Source: Marinilabiliaceae bacterium (GTDB lineage Bacteria > Bacteroidota > Bacteroidia > Bacteroidales > Marinilabiliaceae). Taken from it: DNA of 47,270 nt. Within the stretch, counting starts at the first letter, position 1; the number at the start of each line of letters is the position of its first letter. Positions 35,167 through 44,748 of the stretch are shown here, one piece after another. The notes beneath the pieces were generated by a model. It ran no database searches and had not been told where the DNA came from. It saw only the letters and a list, made by a program, of their open reading frames with translations. Location: contig JAEINY010000013.1 in NCBI GenBank assembly GCA_016342595.1, forward strand, positions 1 through 47,270, written 5' to 3'. The position numbers were made by a program, and so were the translations under genes.

Positions 35167-37238
35167 CTGTTTAAAGTACCAATGATTTTGAATTCAGTTC
35201 TTCTGTTTTTTTGTCGACCTTCGGGATTATCTTTACCATCTTCAAGGAAATTTGGAGCAATGGGCAACTCTTCACCGCACCCTCTGTATTTCATCCTAAT
35301 CTGCGAAATACCTTGCTCCTTCAAATAATCCACAACATTTTTAGCTCTTCGCTCTGATAATCTTTTATTATAGTTTTCATGACCGATATTATCAGTATGT
35401 GACCTGACTTCGATGATAATGTGAGGATACTTTTGGGCTAATACCAATAAGGTAGTATCTATTGATTTTTTAGCAGCATCTGTAAGTTCGGTCTTATTAA
35501 GATCGTAATAGATATTTTCAATAACAATCGCTTTGTCTGGTATTGATTTCAGCGAAATACTACTCAGATCGATTTTATCAATACCCAATCCTTGTTGGGA
35601 GTTAAAATTTATTTTTCGATCAATCAGGGATGAATCCATTACCACCAACTCGTAATCAAAATTTGGCTCCACCCAAAAAGAAAACTCCCCCTTCCCATTC
35701 GTTTTCATTTCTTTTATATATACTGAGGAACTATCTCTTTTCACTTGCTTGATGGCAAAAACTTTCTCTTTTAAGACTTCAACAGAATCTTTTGCAGAGA
35801 GAGCTTTCTTTTCATCACGGTAATAATTTTGCGTCCTAAAAAAATCCTCTTTTAATAATCTTCCAGTGACCAATACGCGTTCCGTTTCTGTCTCTTCATA
35901 AACATATATATCATCACAACAGGCTTGATGTTCAAAATAGTAACTTCCGGGACGGTTGGAAGCAAACAAACCAAAATGGCCTGACTCATTTTTAACAAAA
36001 TCAGTATCATCGAAAGAGGAGTTTACCGGTACACCTATATTCATTGGCAACTCCCAATTCACCAAATCACCTGCCGATTTAAAAATATCATACCCCCCAA
36101 TAGAGTTCCAGCCATTTGAACTAAAATAGAGCTGATGGGCCTCCAAATCATAAAATGGAGTTATTTCATCTCCTCTTGAATTAATATATATACCGGCATT
36201 TTCAGGTGCAGAATGCTTGCCTGTTTTATGATCATATATGGTATACCAAATATCATACCCCCCCAATCCTCCAGATCTGTCAGACACAAAGTAGATGACT
36301 TCAAAATCCTTATTGTAACAGGTGCCGATTGCAGGATGAGAGGCTGAAAAATTAGGCTTATTAATAGAACGGTTCAATTTCACAGGCGGTTGCCATTGGT
36401 GATCGACCTTTTGAGTATACCATAAGTGACAAATCATTTTATTCTTAAGGTTCATATTGCATTTAGTGAAATAGAATTGATTCCCATCTAATGAAAATAC
36501 CCCTCTGCCTGTGTCATAATCCGGATAATTATAAAAAGGCAATGCCGCTTCTTTACCACCTTGCCAATATTCTCCTTCTTTCATTGCTAACTTAAATTTA
36601 CGAGATGACTGAAAATCACTGTGTATTTCATGAAACTGAACCTCATCCAAAAACGAAGTCCCATAGGCAAAAACAGTGTCATTTATTAACAAGGGTGAAA
36701 ATTCTATATGTGGCTTATTGATTGATTGATTGAGGTGAATTATTTTTGTCCGAACAGTGGTATCCCGGAAAGATATTGCCAATTCGCATCCTTCCATTTC
36801 ACGTATGATCATCTCTTTCGTTACACCTCGCATATTAATCCTATCATGCTTCCTTTTTAACTGCATGAAAATTTCCATTGAAGTTTCATATTCGCCAAAT
36901 ACTTTATACAACTTTCCTAAATGAAAAGCAGCCTTGGCATATCTATCCGGAAACTTTTCATAGATTTCATGAAAGAGAGAGAGTGCTTTTTCATAATCCC
37001 GTGTTTTCTCATATACAAAAGCCAGCTGAACCTGATATTTAATTTTTTCTGGCTTCCGTTTAATCAATTCGATCAAGTAATCGCGGGCAGCATAATAATC
37101 ACTAATCCGAATCGCATTATTAACAACACTTTCCAATTGCCAGGTTCTTAGTTTTTCCTTTTCCAGCACCTTTCCAAGCAAGGGATTTGCGAAAAAAAGA
37201 AAGATGATTGGGATCCAAATAAAAGAGTTTCTTCTCAT
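35163..37238 (-). CDS. PorE-like TPR/PD40/OmpA envelope protein
   Basis: This 691-residue protein has, in order, a signal peptide (FLFFANPLLG), two to three TPR units (~35-140), PD40/WD40-like propeller blades (~180-445, such as IYFVSDRSGGLGGYDIWYT and LYFSSNGWNSIGGYDIF), a carboxypeptidase-regulatory-like sandwich (~455-560) and an OmpA C-terminal domain (~575-691). The OmpA domain shows the peptidoglycan-binding pattern HTDNIGHENYNKRLSERRA. This is the architecture of PorE, a T9SS component of Porphyromonas that is thought to bind peptidoglycan and PorP. The PorP/SprF gene lies two bases upstream and the ABCG-type gene overlaps downstream. It may be a paralogue dedicated to the neighbouring adhesin and not the core PorE. 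Confidence 0.88.
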   Translation of the reverse strand: MRRNSFIWIPIIFLFFANPLLGKVLEKEKLRTWQLESVVNNAIRISDYYAARDYLIELIKRKPEKIKYQVQLAFVYEKTRDYEKALSLFHEIYEKFPDRYAKAAFHLGKLYKVFGEYETSMEIFMQLKRKHDRINMRGVTKEMIIREMEGCELAISFRDTTVRTKIIHLNQSINKPHIEFSPLLINDTVFAYGTSFLDEVQFHEIHSDFQSSRKFKLAMKEGEYWQGGKEAALPFYNYPDYDTGRGVFSLDGNQFYFTKCNMNLKNKMICHLWYTQKVDHQWQPPVKLNRSINKPNFSASHPAIGTCYNKDFEVIYFVSDRSGGLGGYDIWYTIYDHKTGKHSAPENAGIYINSRGDEITPFYDLEAHQLYFSSNGWNSIGGYDIFKSAGDLVNWELPMNIGVPVNSSFDDTDFVKNESGHFGLFASNRPGSYYFEHQACCDDIYVYEETETERVLVTGRLLKEDFFRTQNYYRDEKKALSAKDSVEVLKEKVFAIKQVKRDSSSVYIKEMKTNGKGEFSFWVEPNFDYELVVMDSSLIDRKINFNSQQGLGIDKIDLSSISLKSIPDKAIVIENIYYDLNKTELTDAAKKSIDTTLLVLAQKYPHIIIEVRSHTDNIGHENYNKRLSERRAKNVVDYLKEQGISQIRMKYRGCGEELPIAPNFLEDGKDNPEGRQKNRRTEFKIIGTLNR

Positions 37239-37240
37239 GG

Positions 37241-38281
37241 TTAATAGCGTTCACATGAAACAATCTTCTTTTTCAAATTTGTAGAAGGCAATGTGTACAT
37301 CAAACTGAATTCAAAGGATGCATTTCTTACATTGGATGTTCTAAGACCGGATACATCATAGTCATAACTAGTTATAAACTTTACATTTGCATAAGTAGCT
37401 CCGACCGAAAAAATAAGTGCATGCGCATCATTAATCAATCCATTCCGATAGTGCATTCCTAATATGATGTTTTTCAAGGTTTTGGGTGAGTTGTTATTGA
37501 GAGTATATCCAATATTGGCACCCCCAATTGTTTGAGTTGGCTCACCTTGCTTAACAAAAATAAATGAAGGCATTACAAACATGGAGGAACCAACATTTAT
37601 ATCCGCTTTTCCATGCATTACAGACCGAACAGGAAGTTGTGATTCAATTCCGAAAAAACTTTCAGACGGACGATTTAATCGTTGCAAGGAGATTCCCATG
37701 CTCCAAACTCCACGAATAAATGAATGTGAATAAAGCATCCCAAAACCGACATCCAGATGAGTAGAAGTGGTTGTTTCAAAATACTCACTGGTTGGAAGAT
37801 GAGGATCGAACCTTCCTATTTCCCGATTGTACTGATCCGGAAATGTGGTTTCAGCTAAAGAAACCATTTTATGTACATACCCCATCTGGAGTCCCACAAT
37901 TAATGAATTATTTAATGTTAAAAGGACTTCATGGCTAACATTAAAATAAATTAAATTGGCAGGCAGGGAGTTTCCATATGAGTTATCATGACTAAAGTAC
38001 AATCCAGTATTGATGCGTTCATTTACTACATAAAATGGCTTTTCAAAACTCAGGTAAAATGTATTATAGGCTTCTGAAAATTGATACCCCTGCGACCGAT
38101 ACATTGACGAAGCCCTCATGTCTCCATTAAAACGCCCTGTATTTGCAGGATTTAATGTTAAGTGAGCTGAATAGTTTTGCGAGAAATGAATGTTTTGTCC
38201 AATTAAAAAAGGACTCACCAGCAATATTAACTGTAAAGCGATCCATTTGAAAACTCCTTTGAAACACCTATAATTATGCAT
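37241..38281 (-). CDS. PorP/SprF-family type IX secretion membrane protein
   Basis: This 346-residue outer-membrane protein has a signal peptide (LILLVSPFLIGQ) and the family opening IHFSQNYSAHLTLNPANTG, then NTFYLSFEKPF and a barrel of alternating strands. PorP is a T9SS core component, and SprF-type paralogues help secrete and anchor partner adhesins such as SprB in Flavobacterium. Such paralogues are often encoded beside their adhesin. Here the PKD adhesin is divergent, 113 bases away, so a dedicated SprF-like role is likely. It is first of a three-gene operon with the PorE-like and ABCG-type genes. Confidence 0.9.
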   Translation of the reverse strand: MHNYRCFKGVFKWIALQLILLVSPFLIGQNIHFSQNYSAHLTLNPANTGRFNGDMRASSMYRSQGYQFSEAYNTFYLSFEKPFYVVNERINTGLYFSHDNSYGNSLPANLIYFNVSHEVLLTLNNSLIVGLQMGYVHKMVSLAETTFPDQYNREIGRFDPHLPTSEYFETTTSTHLDVGFGMLYSHSFIRGVWSMGISLQRLNRPSESFFGIESQLPVRSVMHGKADINVGSSMFVMPSFIFVKQGEPTQTIGGANIGYTLNNNSPKTLKNIILGMHYRNGLINDAHALIFSVGATYANVKFITSYDYDVSGLRTSNVRNASFEFSLMYTLPSTNLKKKIVSCERY

Positions 38282-38345
38282 ATTACACGGTTTTTATTAA
38301 AGGTGAGATATTGATACTTCCCGAACTATAAATTACATTTTTCTC

Positions 38346-38376
38346 TTGAAAAAGGCAATCTTATTCGATAAATTTG
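38346..38376 (+). promoter_or_regulatory. Strong promoter for the PKD adhesin operon
   Basis: TTG at 38346-38348, exactly 20 bases, then a perfect TAAATTTG at 38369-38376. It lies 18 bases before the ATG at 38395. An in-frame TTG at 38374 overlaps the -7 box and so cannot be the true start. Confidence 0.65.
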
Positions 38377-38394
38377 ATAAATAAAGAGCCGATT

Positions 38395-41300
38395 ATGCAA
38401 AATTTCACTCATGCATTACTTGTCCTGTTTTTCTTCTTGTCATCACATTCACATGGCCAAATAGAAGCACAATTTGAGGCGGATAAAACTGACGGTTGTC
38501 CTCCCCTGCTTGTGACGTTCAGCAATCAATCGAATTATCCGCCTGGGGCCACATTTCACTGGAATTTTGGTAATGGCCGGACATCTTCTGCCAGTCAGCC
38601 ACAAACAACCTATCCTGAAACGGGTGAATTTACCGTTACCTTGATCGTATCGGCTGGCGCCGAATCCGATACTCTGTCTATAAAAAACTACATCACCGCA
38701 TATACTAAGCACCTTGTTGCCTTCACTATTGACAAAGCAGGAATTGGATGCATTCCTGCATCTTTCGGATTCACCAATGAAACAATTATTCATGGAGGTG
38801 AACCTGTTGAATACACCTGGAGTTTTGGAGACGGATCGATTAGTAATAGTATTGCACCCCAGTATACTTACAAACAAAAAGGAATCTATGACATCACACT
38901 GGCCGTGACAGATATCAATGGTTGTACCAGTTCCCATACAGAAGAGGAGTTAGTGCATGTTTATCGACCAGAGGCGAAATTTGGAGCCGATGAAGTATAT
39001 TCCTGCAATGGTTCCTTGTTTACAAATTTCAATAACCTCTCCGAATCCGTGTTACCCCTTACTTATTCCTGGAAATTTGGTGATGGCACCTCATCTCAAG
39101 TCCCATCGCCCTCCCATAACTACAATCAAACAGGTCGCAAAACAGTACAATTAAACATTCGTAATTCGGTTGGTTGCGAGGACTCTATTCAAGTAGAAGA
39201 TTTAATAATCATTGAAAAAACCAAAGCTGCATTTAGTTTATCCAATGATACCATTTGTCCGGATCAAAACCTTTCACTTACCAATAAAAGTGAAGATGCT
39301 ACAATTTATAAGTGGGATTTTGGTGATGGCTCTATTTCAAATGATGTTAATCCTATTAAAAAATTTAGCGAAGCCGGAGATTACTCTATTCATCTACATG
39401 CCAGCAATGGCATTTGTCATCACGATTCAATTATCAACGTACATGTAGAAAAAGTAGTTGCTAACTTCCAGGCTGCTGAAACGTTTCTGTGTCAGGTCCC
39501 AAAAATTGTGCGTTACTATAGCTTTTCAGAGAATGCGGTACAATGGAGTTGGCGCTTTGGTAATGGTGAAATAGCAATGGCTGAAAATCCAAATGTCAAG
39601 TTTGAAGAAACTAAAACCATTCGTGATCTATTTTATGAATCATACAGTGACACCTTGACTGTCACCAGCAAGCATGGATGTAAACATCAACGAATAATTG
39701 AAAAAAGTGTAGAAGTTCAAATTCCAAATGTGCGAATCGGTCATGATGAGACCTTAACAGGATGTCTGCCAAAAACCATCCTCTTTAGTGACAACACACA
39801 ATATGATTCAGATATTGACGAGATTACCTCACGGACCTGGCTAGTTGACGGCCAAAAAATAGATGAAGGCACTACCTTGACCTATACGTTTACAGAACCT
39901 GGTGATATACCGATTGAACTGGTCGTTGAAACCGCAAAACAATGTAAGCACTCGAGTACAAGTATGGTAAGTGTGGGGAATACTGTTACACCTGATTTCA
40001 CGGTGAAGGATGGCCCGGACTTTTGTGCTTCCGAAACGATTTATTTCAAAAATACCTCACCTGATAGAGATGAGATAACATCCCTGAACTGGAAATTTGG
40101 AGATGGAAATACGTTTCCTTTTCCCGTCAACGAGCCTTTTCATAACTATACAGATACGGGTTACATGGCTGTCACACTAACCGTCTTCAATTATGGATGC
40201 GGTCAGTCGATAACCAAGGAAAAAGCTGTTTATATAAAAGGGCCGGTCAGTTTATTCACAATTGAGAACAACTGTACAGCACCCTTTGATTATCGTTTTA
40301 TTGGAAATACTATCGATGCTGATTCCTACACCTGGAATTTTGGCGATGGCTCAACCAATATTGATAACATCTCTTCGGTTGATCATACCTATTCCAACCG
40401 GGGGGATTATATAGTCACACTCACTTCCGAAAATGAAACAACTGGTTGCACGTACGAAATATCTAATCAAGCCCTTGTCAGGCATTTGAAATCTAAAATC
40501 GAAAGTGATAAATTATTGGCCTGTCTCAATGATTCGGTAGTATTTGATGCATCCACATCAGTTGACGCGGTTCCATTTATGCACAATGAAGAAAAATTCA
40601 AATACCTGTGGTTGATCACGTCGGATGAAAAAGAATATTTTAGTGACTCAACCATTGCTCATTCCTTTAAACACAAAGGACTACAGGAAATTAAACTGAT
40701 AACCCAGGATGTGAATGAATGCAGAGATACCACTGTTCAATTCATCCGCACATTTCAACCAGCTACAGACTTTAAAAGTAATCACAAACGCGGATGCATG
40801 CCAATAACTTTTAATTTCAATGACTTATCATCATCCGATACCACTATCGTTGATTGGCTGTGGAATTTTGGAGACGATTCCACAGCCAATGATCAGCATC
40901 CCATACATGAGTATTCAGAGTTTGGTAGCTATACTGTATCACTCCAGGTAAAGGACATTTTAGGATGCAGTAATAAGAAAGTAGAAAAGGAACACATAAA
41001 AACCATTTTTCCTGATCCGGCTTTTAAAGTATCCGACTCAACTTCTTGCCTGGGACAGAACTTGACCTTTCAAGACCTCTCCGAAAGTGAGATAATTAGT
41101 TTCGACTGGGATTTTGGAGATTCAAATACGTCCACACTATCTTCTCCGACTCATAGCTACGCTGATACCGGATTTTACACCGTTTCGCTACACATAAAAG
41201 ATAGTTATGGCTGTGAAGGTACAGGTACAAAATCCGATTACATACATATTCAAAAACCTCCTGTAGCTGATTTTAAAGCTTCCGCCACTCACTCTAACTG

Positions 41301-42747
41301 TTATCCGTTTTTAGTTCAATTTAGTGATCTTTCAGAAACAAAGTATCCGGGATTTTGGCATTGGGACTTTGACGATAATTACAATCACTCCAATCAACAA
41401 AATCCTTCATTTATTTATAATAAACCCGACACATACTCAGTTACACTCATCAGTTCAACGAGCTACGGGTGTTCCGATACCCTATCTAAAACAAATTATA
41501 TAAATGTAGGTGGCCCACATGCCAATATGCTTGTTCCGGATACCGCCTGTCAGAAAAAAGATATCCGGATGATTGCTGCAGACAAGCAGAATATTTATGA
41601 TTTGGTATGGGATTTTGGCAATGGGTATACATCTACCGGAGATACTGTTTACTACCAATATAATAAAATCGAACCCGTCTATCCCTCATTATTCATTAGG
41701 TCCGATGCGAATAACACCTGCAATAAAGTGATAAGGGATACGATTGAGATCTTTAATCTCGTGGCAGATTATAGCATCCAAAACAATATCGTAGAAGGTT
41801 GCGTGCCCTTAACATTGACGTACGAAAATCAATCCATAAATGCGACTTCCGTTTTGTGGGATTTTAGTGATGGTTATACATCTTCCAAAATTCATCCCAC
41901 TCATCTGTACGAGAAGTCAGGTGTTTTTCCATCTATCCTGATAGCTTATGATAATAAATATGCTTGTACAGATACCCTGTCTAAGTATCTCATTGATGTC
42001 CACCCCTTACCACAAGTTACAATTTCCAATGACACATTGATTTGCAGGGGCGATAACTATTTACTACTGGCCCAAGGAGGTCAAAATTATTTCTGGAGCC
42101 CTCAAAAAGGATTGGATGATCCGGAGATACCAAATCCTATTGCTGAACCTGATTCCTCAACTCGTTACACGGCTCAAGTTACAGACAAGAATGGATGTAT
42201 CGATAGTGCAGACATTTGGATAGCCGTGCAACAAATACCATCGGTTCCTTTAAGAGACACAACCTTAATTATTGGTGAATCATTTGACCTAAACATAAGC
42301 GATTCCGGTATTAAATCCTATGAATGGACCCCAGACAAGGGACTCTCTTGTGCTGATTGTTCTGAACTTATAATTGGTCCGCTGGAAACAACAAGTTATA
42401 ATGTTACTGTAACAGATACCAGTGATTGCTTTGAAATCGTGAATAACTTTAATGTTGAAGTATTGCATAAATTCTCCATCGCACTACCTTCTGCATTTAC
42501 ACCCAATGGCGATGGGCTCAACGATTTTGCTTATGTAAAAGGTTGGGGAATAAAAGAACTCATCGAATTTAGTATTTATAATCGTTTTGGTGAGAAAATT
42601 TTTTCAACCTCCCAGTTAAATCAGGGCTGGGATGGTACTTTTAATGGCGAGATACAGCCTATTGAAACGTACAGCTTTTTGGTAAAAGCAATTACCTATC
42701 ATGACGAAATAATTGAAAAAAACGGTTATATAAAAATACTGAAATAG
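38395..42747 (+). CDS. Large PKD-repeat adhesin with T9SS type-B (gliding-type) C-terminal domain
   Basis: From the ATG at 38395 this is 1450 residues: a signal peptide (LLVLFFFLSSHSHGQ), about 14 PKD-like repeats of ~80-90 residues (WNFGDG/WDFGDG marks each, for example YTWSFGDGS), two Ig-like repeats and a C-terminal domain of about 90 residues. That last part reads ALPSAFTPNGDGLND...IYNRFGEKIFST...GWDGTFNG, the type-B T9SS sorting signal known as the gliding motility-associated C-terminal domain. Nearly every repeat has one cysteine early (GC-P-type) and one late (GC-x-D-type). The protein is expected to be exported by T9SS and held on the surface as an adhesin. Its likely PorP/SprF partner is divergent. 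The kinase gene follows 35 bases later. Confidence 0.93.
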   Translation: MQNFTHALLVLFFFLSSHSHGQIEAQFEADKTDGCPPLLVTFSNQSNYPPGATFHWNFGNGRTSSASQPQTTYPETGEFTVTLIVSAGAESDTLSIKNYITAYTKHLVAFTIDKAGIGCIPASFGFTNETIIHGGEPVEYTWSFGDGSISNSIAPQYTYKQKGIYDITLAVTDINGCTSSHTEEELVHVYRPEAKFGADEVYSCNGSLFTNFNNLSESVLPLTYSWKFGDGTSSQVPSPSHNYNQTGRKTVQLNIRNSVGCEDSIQVEDLIIIEKTKAAFSLSNDTICPDQNLSLTNKSEDATIYKWDFGDGSISNDVNPIKKFSEAGDYSIHLHASNGICHHDSIINVHVEKVVANFQAAETFLCQVPKIVRYYSFSENAVQWSWRFGNGEIAMAENPNVKFEETKTIRDLFYESYSDTLTVTSKHGCKHQRIIEKSVEVQIPNVRIGHDETLTGCLPKTILFSDNTQYDSDIDEITSRTWLVDGQKIDEGTTLTYTFTEPGDIPIELVVETAKQCKHSSTSMVSVGNTVTPDFTVKDGPDFCASETIYFKNTSPDRDEITSLNWKFGDGNTFPFPVNEPFHNYTDTGYMAVTLTVFNYGCGQSITKEKAVYIKGPVSLFTIENNCTAPFDYRFIGNTIDADSYTWNFGDGSTNIDNISSVDHTYSNRGDYIVTLTSENETTGCTYEISNQALVRHLKSKIESDKLLACLNDSVVFDASTSVDAVPFMHNEEKFKYLWLITSDEKEYFSDSTIAHSFKHKGLQEIKLITQDVNECRDTTVQFIRTFQPATDFKSNHKRGCMPITFNFNDLSSSDTTIVDWLWNFGDDSTANDQHPIHEYSEFGSYTVSLQVKDILGCSNKKVEKEHIKTIFPDPAFKVSDSTSCLGQNLTFQDLSESEIISFDWDFGDSNTSTLSSPTHSYADTGFYTVSLHIKDSYGCEGTGTKSDYIHIQKPPVADFKASATHSNCYPFLVQFSDLSETKYPGFWHWDFDDNYNHSNQQNPSFIYNKPDTYSVTLISSTSYGCSDTLSKTNYINVGGPHANMLVPDTACQKKDIRMIAADKQNIYDLVWDFGNGYTSTGDTVYYQYNKIEPVYPSLFIRSDANNTCNKVIRDTIEIFNLVADYSIQNNIVEGCVPLTLTYENQSINATSVLWDFSDGYTSSKIHPTHLYEKSGVFPSILIAYDNKYACTDTLSKYLIDVHPLPQVTISNDTLICRGDNYLLLAQGGQNYFWSPQKGLDDPEIPNPIAEPDSSTRYTAQVTDKNGCIDSADIWIAVQQIPSVPLRDTTLIIGESFDLNISDSGIKSYEWTPDKGLSCADCSELIIGPLETTSYNVTVTDTSDCFEIVNNFNVEVLHKFSIALPSAFTPNGDGLNDFAYVKGWGIKELIEFSIYNRFGEKIFSTSQLNQGWDGTFNGEIQPIETYSFLVKAITYHDEIIEKNGYIKILK

Positions 42748-42782
42748 GGTGCTCAATTCATTAAATACTAAGCATTATAATC

Positions 42783-44741
42783 ATGCAAAACCTATCACCC
42801 CATACTTTCTGTAATTCATCTCTGTCATTATTTGTAGCCGAGAAATCGCCTATGGAGGTTTATATACTAGAAGCAAACGGATCCATTGTATTTGCAAATG
42901 AAATGGCACGGATTGCATTAGGTATAAATGAAGGCCGGGATTTATCATCGCAAAATATTACGGACTTGATGAATCAGCAACCTAATCTATGCTGGAGGCG
43001 TGTACTCGATAAAAAGAATCAAACTTATTTTCGCTTCAAGACCACGCACAGGAACACAAATGGTGATATTTATTCTGTTAATGTGTATACGCATGCGATT
43101 GATGATCATGGCAAAAAACAGATAGCTTATTATGCAATTCGCAATCAACAACATAAAAATACTCAACGCTCCTTAATAAGGCAAGTTAAAATTAAAGAGA
43201 GAATTGCTGAAGTTGCTAAAGAGCTTACAATTCACTCAGATGTTAAAGATATTGCAATACTCGTTCGGCAGTATGCACTGGAGATTACAGATAGTCAATT
43301 TTGTTTTATTGCTTTCAATGATCCTGTTACAAAGGAGTTCACATTCTCCATTTACTCAGATTTATCCCGGTCATACCGTCAGGAAACAGAGAGGTTTTAT
43401 CACTCCTTTTGCAAGAATATGGAAACAATAAACACCGATTCATATGCAGGAAATTGTTTTTGTAATGGGGACCATCTGCCCGATCATCTAAAAAAGGGAA
43501 TATGCAGTGAAATGCCATATCATAGGATGGCATGGAGTAAGATTGTTTTCAATAATAAGTATAAAGGAATGATCTTCACAGCCGGAAAAAAGTCTAAATA
43601 CACGGCACAAGATGCCCATCACCTGCAAATACTTGCAGATCTTTTCGGTATTGCAATCTATAAAATGCAATCACATCATGACTTAATCCAATCGAAAGAA
43701 AAAGCAGAAGCGGCGAATAAAGCTAAAAGTGCTTTCTTAGCTCGAATGAGTCATGAAATTCGAACACCAATAAACGCTATCCTGGGCTTTTCTGAACTAC
43801 TGCAACCTCATATTAATAACCCACATAATAATTACCTGGAGAGTATCTATCACAGTGGAAATACACTTTTATCCCTAATAAACGACATTCTTGATTTTTC
43901 GATGATGGAAGCTAATAAATTGGAGTTAAATCCAATTAATATTGATATACGAGCCCTATTTAATGATCTGAATCTATTATTCAAAAATAGTATTTATGAC
44001 AAAAAACTTGAATTTTCATCCTTTATTCCCGAAAACTTTCCATCTTCTATTTTCATCGATGAGTTGCGATTAAAACAAATTCTCATTAATTTACTGGGTA
44101 ACGCTATTAAATTCACCAATCATGGAAAAATCTGTTTAATATGCCAGCACATCAAGAAAGAAAACGATAAAATTGATCTTTCAATTACCGTTGAGGACAC
44201 TGGCATCGGAATAAAACCAGAGTCACAAGAAAAGATTTATGAGGATTTTTATCAACAAGAAGCCCAGGATAATCGAAAATATGGCGGAACAGGATTAGGC
44301 TTAGGCATCGTAAGACAACTCATAATCTTAATGAATGGATCCATTAGTCTGGAGAGCCAAGTCGAAAAAGGTAGCCGATTTACGGTTGTCTTTTATGAGG
44401 TACCCATCGAGACTCATCTTTTAGAAAAAGAATTATCTATAATTGAACCCAAGCCATCAGTAGCCGCTTCCATTATAGAGTTCTCCACACTACTTGATCA
44501 AAAAATTTGTAACCAACTAATTCCTAAATGGCAAAATGTGCGACACACAACCTCTTTTAATTCAGTGGTTCAAATAGCGAGCGAAATCATGACATATGCG
44601 AAAACACACAATCATGAGGAGCTTCTTGAGGCAGCGCATAAACTCAAACAAAGTGCCACCTTATTCAATGTTGAAGAAATGGAACATCAAATGAAAATCA
44701 TCGATCAAATATTCATTGCCAGCAAATTAACAAATAACTGA
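42783..44741 (+). CDS. Histidine kinase with PAS and GAF-like input and a possible HPt-like tail
   Basis: This 652-residue soluble protein has no membrane helix. Residues ~25-125 look PAS-like ([22 protein letters not shown]). Residues ~135-295 form a GAF-like domain with cysteines 225, 227 and 241 in its centre. The kinase box has H324 ([15 protein letters not shown]), and the ATPase shows N436/N440, DTGIGI and GGTGLGLGI. The last ~90 residues (560-652) are helical with [18 protein letters not shown]619 recalls the histidine of an HPt domain, though the usual lysine-glycine step is missing. It is the second gene of the adhesin operon, seven bases before a receiver protein, its likely partner. 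Cytoplasmic location is inferred from the lack of helices. Confidence 0.88.
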   Translation: MQNLSPHTFCNSSLSLFVAEKSPMEVYILEANGSIVFANEMARIALGINEGRDLSSQNITDLMNQQPNLCWRRVLDKKNQTYFRFKTTHRNTNGDIYSVNVYTHAIDDHGKKQIAYYAIRNQQHKNTQRSLIRQVKIKERIAEVAKELTIHSDVKDIAILVRQYALEITDSQFCFIAFNDPVTKEFTFSIYSDLSRSYRQETERFYHSFCKNMETINTDSYAGNCFCNGDHLPDHLKKGICSEMPYHRMAWSKIVFNNKYKGMIFTAGKKSKYTAQDAHHLQILADLFGIAIYKMQSHHDLIQSKEKAEAANKAKSAFLARMSHEIRTPINAILGFSELLQPHINNPHNNYLESIYHSGNTLLSLINDILDFSMMEANKLELNPINIDIRALFNDLNLLFKNSIYDKKLEFSSFIPENFPSSIFIDELRLKQILINLLGNAIKFTNHGKICLICQHIKKENDKIDLSITVEDTGIGIKPESQEKIYEDFYQQEAQDNRKYGGTGLGLGIVRQLIILMNGSISLESQVEKGSRFTVVFYEVPIETHLLEKELSIIEPKPSVAASIIEFSTLLDQKICNQLIPKWQNVRHTTSFNSVVQIASEIMTYAKTHNHEELLEAAHKLKQSATLFNVEEMEHQMKIIDQIFIASKLTNN

Positions 44742-44748
44742 TACACTT

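Noticed and set aside
38449-38937. 162-codon minus-strand frame opposite the PKD adhesin
   Set aside because: It lies wholly within the adhesin gene and has no family likeness.
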